The translations under genes were made by a program, and so were the position numbers. The notes under the pieces are model-generated. The model worked only from the letters and a program-made list of their open reading frames with translations. It was not told where the DNA came from and made no database searches. DNA of 64,000 nucleotides from the NCBI GenBank assembly GCA_960531495.1, contig OY482865.1, positions 8,772,087 to 8,836,086 of the forward strand. The letters are read 5' to 3'. Below, one piece after another: positions 60,985 through 64,000 of this stretch (its first letter is position 1; the number at the start of each line of letters is the position of its first letter). Origin of the DNA: Zeus faber. Its lineage: Eukaryota > Chordata > Actinopteri > Zeiformes > Zeidae.

Positions 60985-61300
60985 AGGACACAGTGGAGGC
61001 TCTGTGGTAGGTGCAAAAGATCAAGGTTTTATTGCAGGGAGACAAGGAGGGAAGGAGATTACATAGCGGGCTGGGAAGGTCGGGCAGGCAGGAAGATCTG
61101 GGCAGGAGGGTAACGCAGGACTGTCAGGCAGACATGGATAGGCCAGGCAGGCAAGGTAGCTCAGGGCAGGAAGGTCAGGCAGGGCAGGGCAGGGCAGGCA
61201 GGTCGAGTAGGTAGTAGATTCGACACAGTGGACACAACGACGATCTCACAAAGACTGGGTGAACGGCGAACGGGGTCAGGTGTGCAGTGGCAGGAGCAGA
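60985..61300 (-). repeat. probable LTR- or repeat-derived block
   Basis: The minus strand contains GCAATAAAACCTTGATCTTT. The plus strand carries CAGGCAGG-type imperfect repeats at 61080-61210. This layout is seen in decayed fish retroelements, but no protein remnant is visible. The class is uncertain. Confidence 0.3.
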
Positions 61301-62506
61301 GCGGCAGATAGAGGGAGCCAGAGGAAGAGAGGGGGGGAACACAGGACTACACTAGGGAGAGAAGGACAGAGAGAGAGAAAGGTGGAGGTCAAAGGGACCG
61401 AGAGAGCGATAACCAAGACCTGAATAAAAATAACACAACAGGGCAAAACCTAAAAGATATCGGTTAAAACAAACGGAAGCAGGTTTTTCCTTTTTGTTTT
61501 TTCCTTCAAGTTCCAAGATGAAAATGGCTCCAATCTTACGATCCTTTTCAGTCGCTCAGTTTCACAACATGAACCAGTCGGATGGAGGCAGCGATCGCCA
61601 GCGTTTCATCGCTGCTGGAACCGAGGAGACATTTTCTCCTCTTCTCTTTTTTTTTTTTTTTTCCCCGCTGATTCCAAACATCGCTGTATCTAGTCCTATG
61701 ATTTCTACCCAAAACGCTATTAAGGGATGGACAAGGTCCCCCGGGTGGAAAAAAAAAAAAGAATAAAAAAAAAGGAGAAAGGAAAAAACGCCCTGACCCC
61801 GTCTCCCTCATCACACACAGAAGATGAGGGAACCCGGGAGAGGGACCAAAGTTCACGGCGCCAGTTAATAGGGTCCTCGGATGGAATCGCACGATGCTGT
61901 GATTTCCTCCTTCTCTTTGAGTCCCCTCTCTCTCCCTCTCTCTCCCTCTCTCTCCCTCTCCCTCCCTCTCTCTCTTTCCACTGTAGTCGTAGCATCAAGA
62001 TTCCCTTCAGGTTGAGCCGCGGAGGAGGAAAATTCAAAATCGCTCCAGATTACAGCCCGCATAGGAGGGGGCGGCCTCGTTCGGAACCCGCGGCTCGGTT
62101 CATCTCCACGAATAGAGTTGAGAAAGCCTAAAAAATAAAAAAGGTTCAACAATTTAAACACTTGATCCAATGACCCCAATCCAATGATATTTATTCCTTC
62201 TTGGGGGCTTTGTTCATGTATGACAGCACTGGGGAAGTTATCTTTAATCTGCATTTTCTTTTTCTGAAATGAACAAAATCCTTATCAATCAATTTTTTTT
62301 CATGAAGTTACTCAGATTAAACCTTCGCACAAATATTTGTAGTATTTTGTAAACTGTATTTTGTGTATATTTTTTTGTCTTTTTCGATGGAGCGCAGTGT
62401 GGCTGAGAGCGAGTGAGTGTGTGAGCTCCATCCCCCGGGACTCCTTGCTTTCAGCTCTTGGATGGACTGTGTCCTCGAGTTATTTCCATCATGGAACAAT
62501 GCGTTG

Positions 62507-62510
<4 letters not shown>

Positions 62511-62588
<78 letters not shown>
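62511..62588 (+). repeat. (GT)n(GA)n microsatellite
   Basis: A GT run of about 60 bases passes into (GA)n. Confidence 0.97.
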
Positions 62589-63332
62589 AAAGTACACACT
62601 AAACAATGCAGAAGTGTACACAGACTAGTTTTCAGATACGTGAGAGCACTCCGGACCCGGTCCAGAGTCACGTGATGCGTTCAAGAGCCCTCGTGGAACG
62701 GAACGTCCTCGTCCCGTTCTGATGCAAGGTCAGACCGCCTCACAGTTACGGACGGACAAACTGAGACGACAGACGCCGGCGGCTATTAACCCGACGGGGC
62801 TGTAGAAGGATGCTGTGACGCCCGACGAGCGGGCGTGGTTAAGCCACGGGACGCGTACCGGGTCCGCCTAATCAGCCCCATTAGCTGATTGGTCGAAACC
62901 GGCTGGAAGAGTTGTTTTGTCTCGCAGTCGGGCAGGAACGATGGGAAGCCTGCGGACCAGACCGCGACCCAGCAGAAACCGGGCCGTGATTAACGCTCGG
63001 TTATTTTATGTCCCCGTTTTGCCGTTCCCCGTGATTTCCTCATTTCTCTTTGAATGCCGCGATGGCGTAGCATCAAGATACCCTTCAGGTGAGCCGTGGA
63101 GGAGCTGGGATTTCACAGTGTTACCAAGGCATTAGGGACATAATGGGGGCTGCGCCGCGGAGAAGAGAAGGGGGGAGGGGAAGAAGGGAAGAGGAGTGGA
63201 GGGGTTGTCTGCTTAAATGTCACGACACGGAGCGATCAGACCCCGAGACCCCCGCACTGACACATCTCTCTGCTGCTACAGCTTTGGCCTGATTAGTGGC
63301 TGCTGCGCTAACACCACCCCCCTCAGGGCTGA

Positions 63333-63385
<53 letters not shown>

Positions 63386-63434
63386 GCACACACATGCACA
63401 CGCACACGCACATGCATACGCACACACACACATT
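63333..63434 (+). repeat. (CA)n microsatellite with GCAC/TGCA variants
   Basis: Pure CA to about 63380, then CACGCACA and CACATGCA variants. Confidence 0.96.
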
Positions 63435-63727
63435 TAGACATTTTGTACTGAGTAGTTCATGACTGTCACTGTTGCAGGGATGCTCAGTTCAGGGATGCAG
63501 CCTCTGGTTTTCCAACCTCTGGCCCGCATCCCCACCTGGGGTCACTTGATGAGCCCATGATGTCACAAGGACATTTTGGAAATATGGTATATGATATGTT
63601 GATATTTGATTGGACCCCCTCTGTCCTCTGTATAATAATTATAATAGTTATTATTACACTGTATATGCATGGGATGCAGTCTCTGGGTTCTCAACCTCTG
63701 GGTCCCCATGTGGGGTCACTCCATATG

Positions 63728-63825
63728 CACTCGGGGTCAAGTTCAAGTTCAAGTTCAAGAGATTATTTGTCACATACATACACATACGGTCGTACATATA
63801 TGCAGTGAAATGTCATGACACCCGG
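63728..63825 (-). repeat. retroposon tail, reverse orientation (TTGAAC)n
   Basis: Minus-strand reading gives CATTTCACTGCATATATGTA and, after TGACAAATAATCTCTTGAAC, a short (TTGAAC)n tail. It is typical of a dispersed fish repeat. Confidence 0.5.
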
Positions 63826-64000
63826 TGATTACGCACAAGCTCTATAAGCTCGAAAAATACTCAAATGTCAAGGGTCGTTTCTGATATATGACTGATATTT
63901 GATATTTGATTGATATAGTTTTTGTTTGGGAAAAATGTCAAATAGCTTTTTATATTATAATTTCTAGATAATAAATTTGGACCGCCCGCCATCTTCTGTA

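Overview
The window reads as nuclear DNA of a ray-finned fish, probably a spiny-rayed (percomorph) teleost. The basis is a caldesmon gene with vertebrate exon structure, a Maui/L2-like LINE fragment, several hAT-type non-autonomous DNA elements with termini common in fish, and very dense AC, AG, AT, GATA and minisatellite arrays. The species cannot be named from the sequence, and nothing here is prokaryotic.

Only one protein-coding gene is supported. It is the 5' part of caldesmon 1 (cald1) on the minus strand, read from right to left. Three coding exons are placed with matching splice phases: first coding exon 16943-17019, second 5169-5306, third 2983-3433. Together they encode residues 1-222, that is, the myosin-binding N-terminus, an acidic/basic segment and a Glu-rich segment. 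The rest of the gene (actin-, calmodulin- and tropomyosin-binding parts) must lie beyond the left edge. The first coding exon has a good acceptor only 9 bases before the ATG, so at least one non-coding 5' exon lies to the right. The best candidate is at 48480-48583, with a TATA-like box and a consensus donor, at the edge of a CpG-rich block (about 46.7-48.7 kb).

Layout: 1-2982, intron downstream of the third exon (repeats, nothing coding); 2983-3433, third exon; 3434-5168, intron with an L2-type reverse transcriptase relic; 5169-5306, second exon; 5307-16942, intron with microsatellites, a purine tract, hAT-like elements and a candidate alternative first exon near 12.95 kb; 16943-17028, first coding exon; 17029-48479, proposed long 5' intron containing a 1.7-kb G/T-only minisatellite (19.7-21.4 kb), intact hAT elements, a C/A-rich minisatellite (36.3-37.0 kb) and GC-rich blocks that look like regulatory DNA; 48480-48620, candidate 5' exon and promoter; 48.6-64 kb, upstream DNA with LINE/SINE tails, a 24-bp VNTR, a strong 60-base hairpin and one exon-like segment at 58.1-58.2 kb. 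In human, BPGM lies upstream of CALD1. No bpgm coding sequence was recognised here.

Most long open frames in the window are microsatellites, minisatellites or purine tracts read as codons. I do not consider them genes. The more interesting observations are the SRF/TEAD motif cluster at 46758-46830, the out-of-phase Gly-rich candidate alternative exon, the G-quadruplex-like minisatellite, the clean hAT insertions with target-site duplications, and the absence of a contiguous smooth-muscle (h-caldesmon) extension after the third exon.
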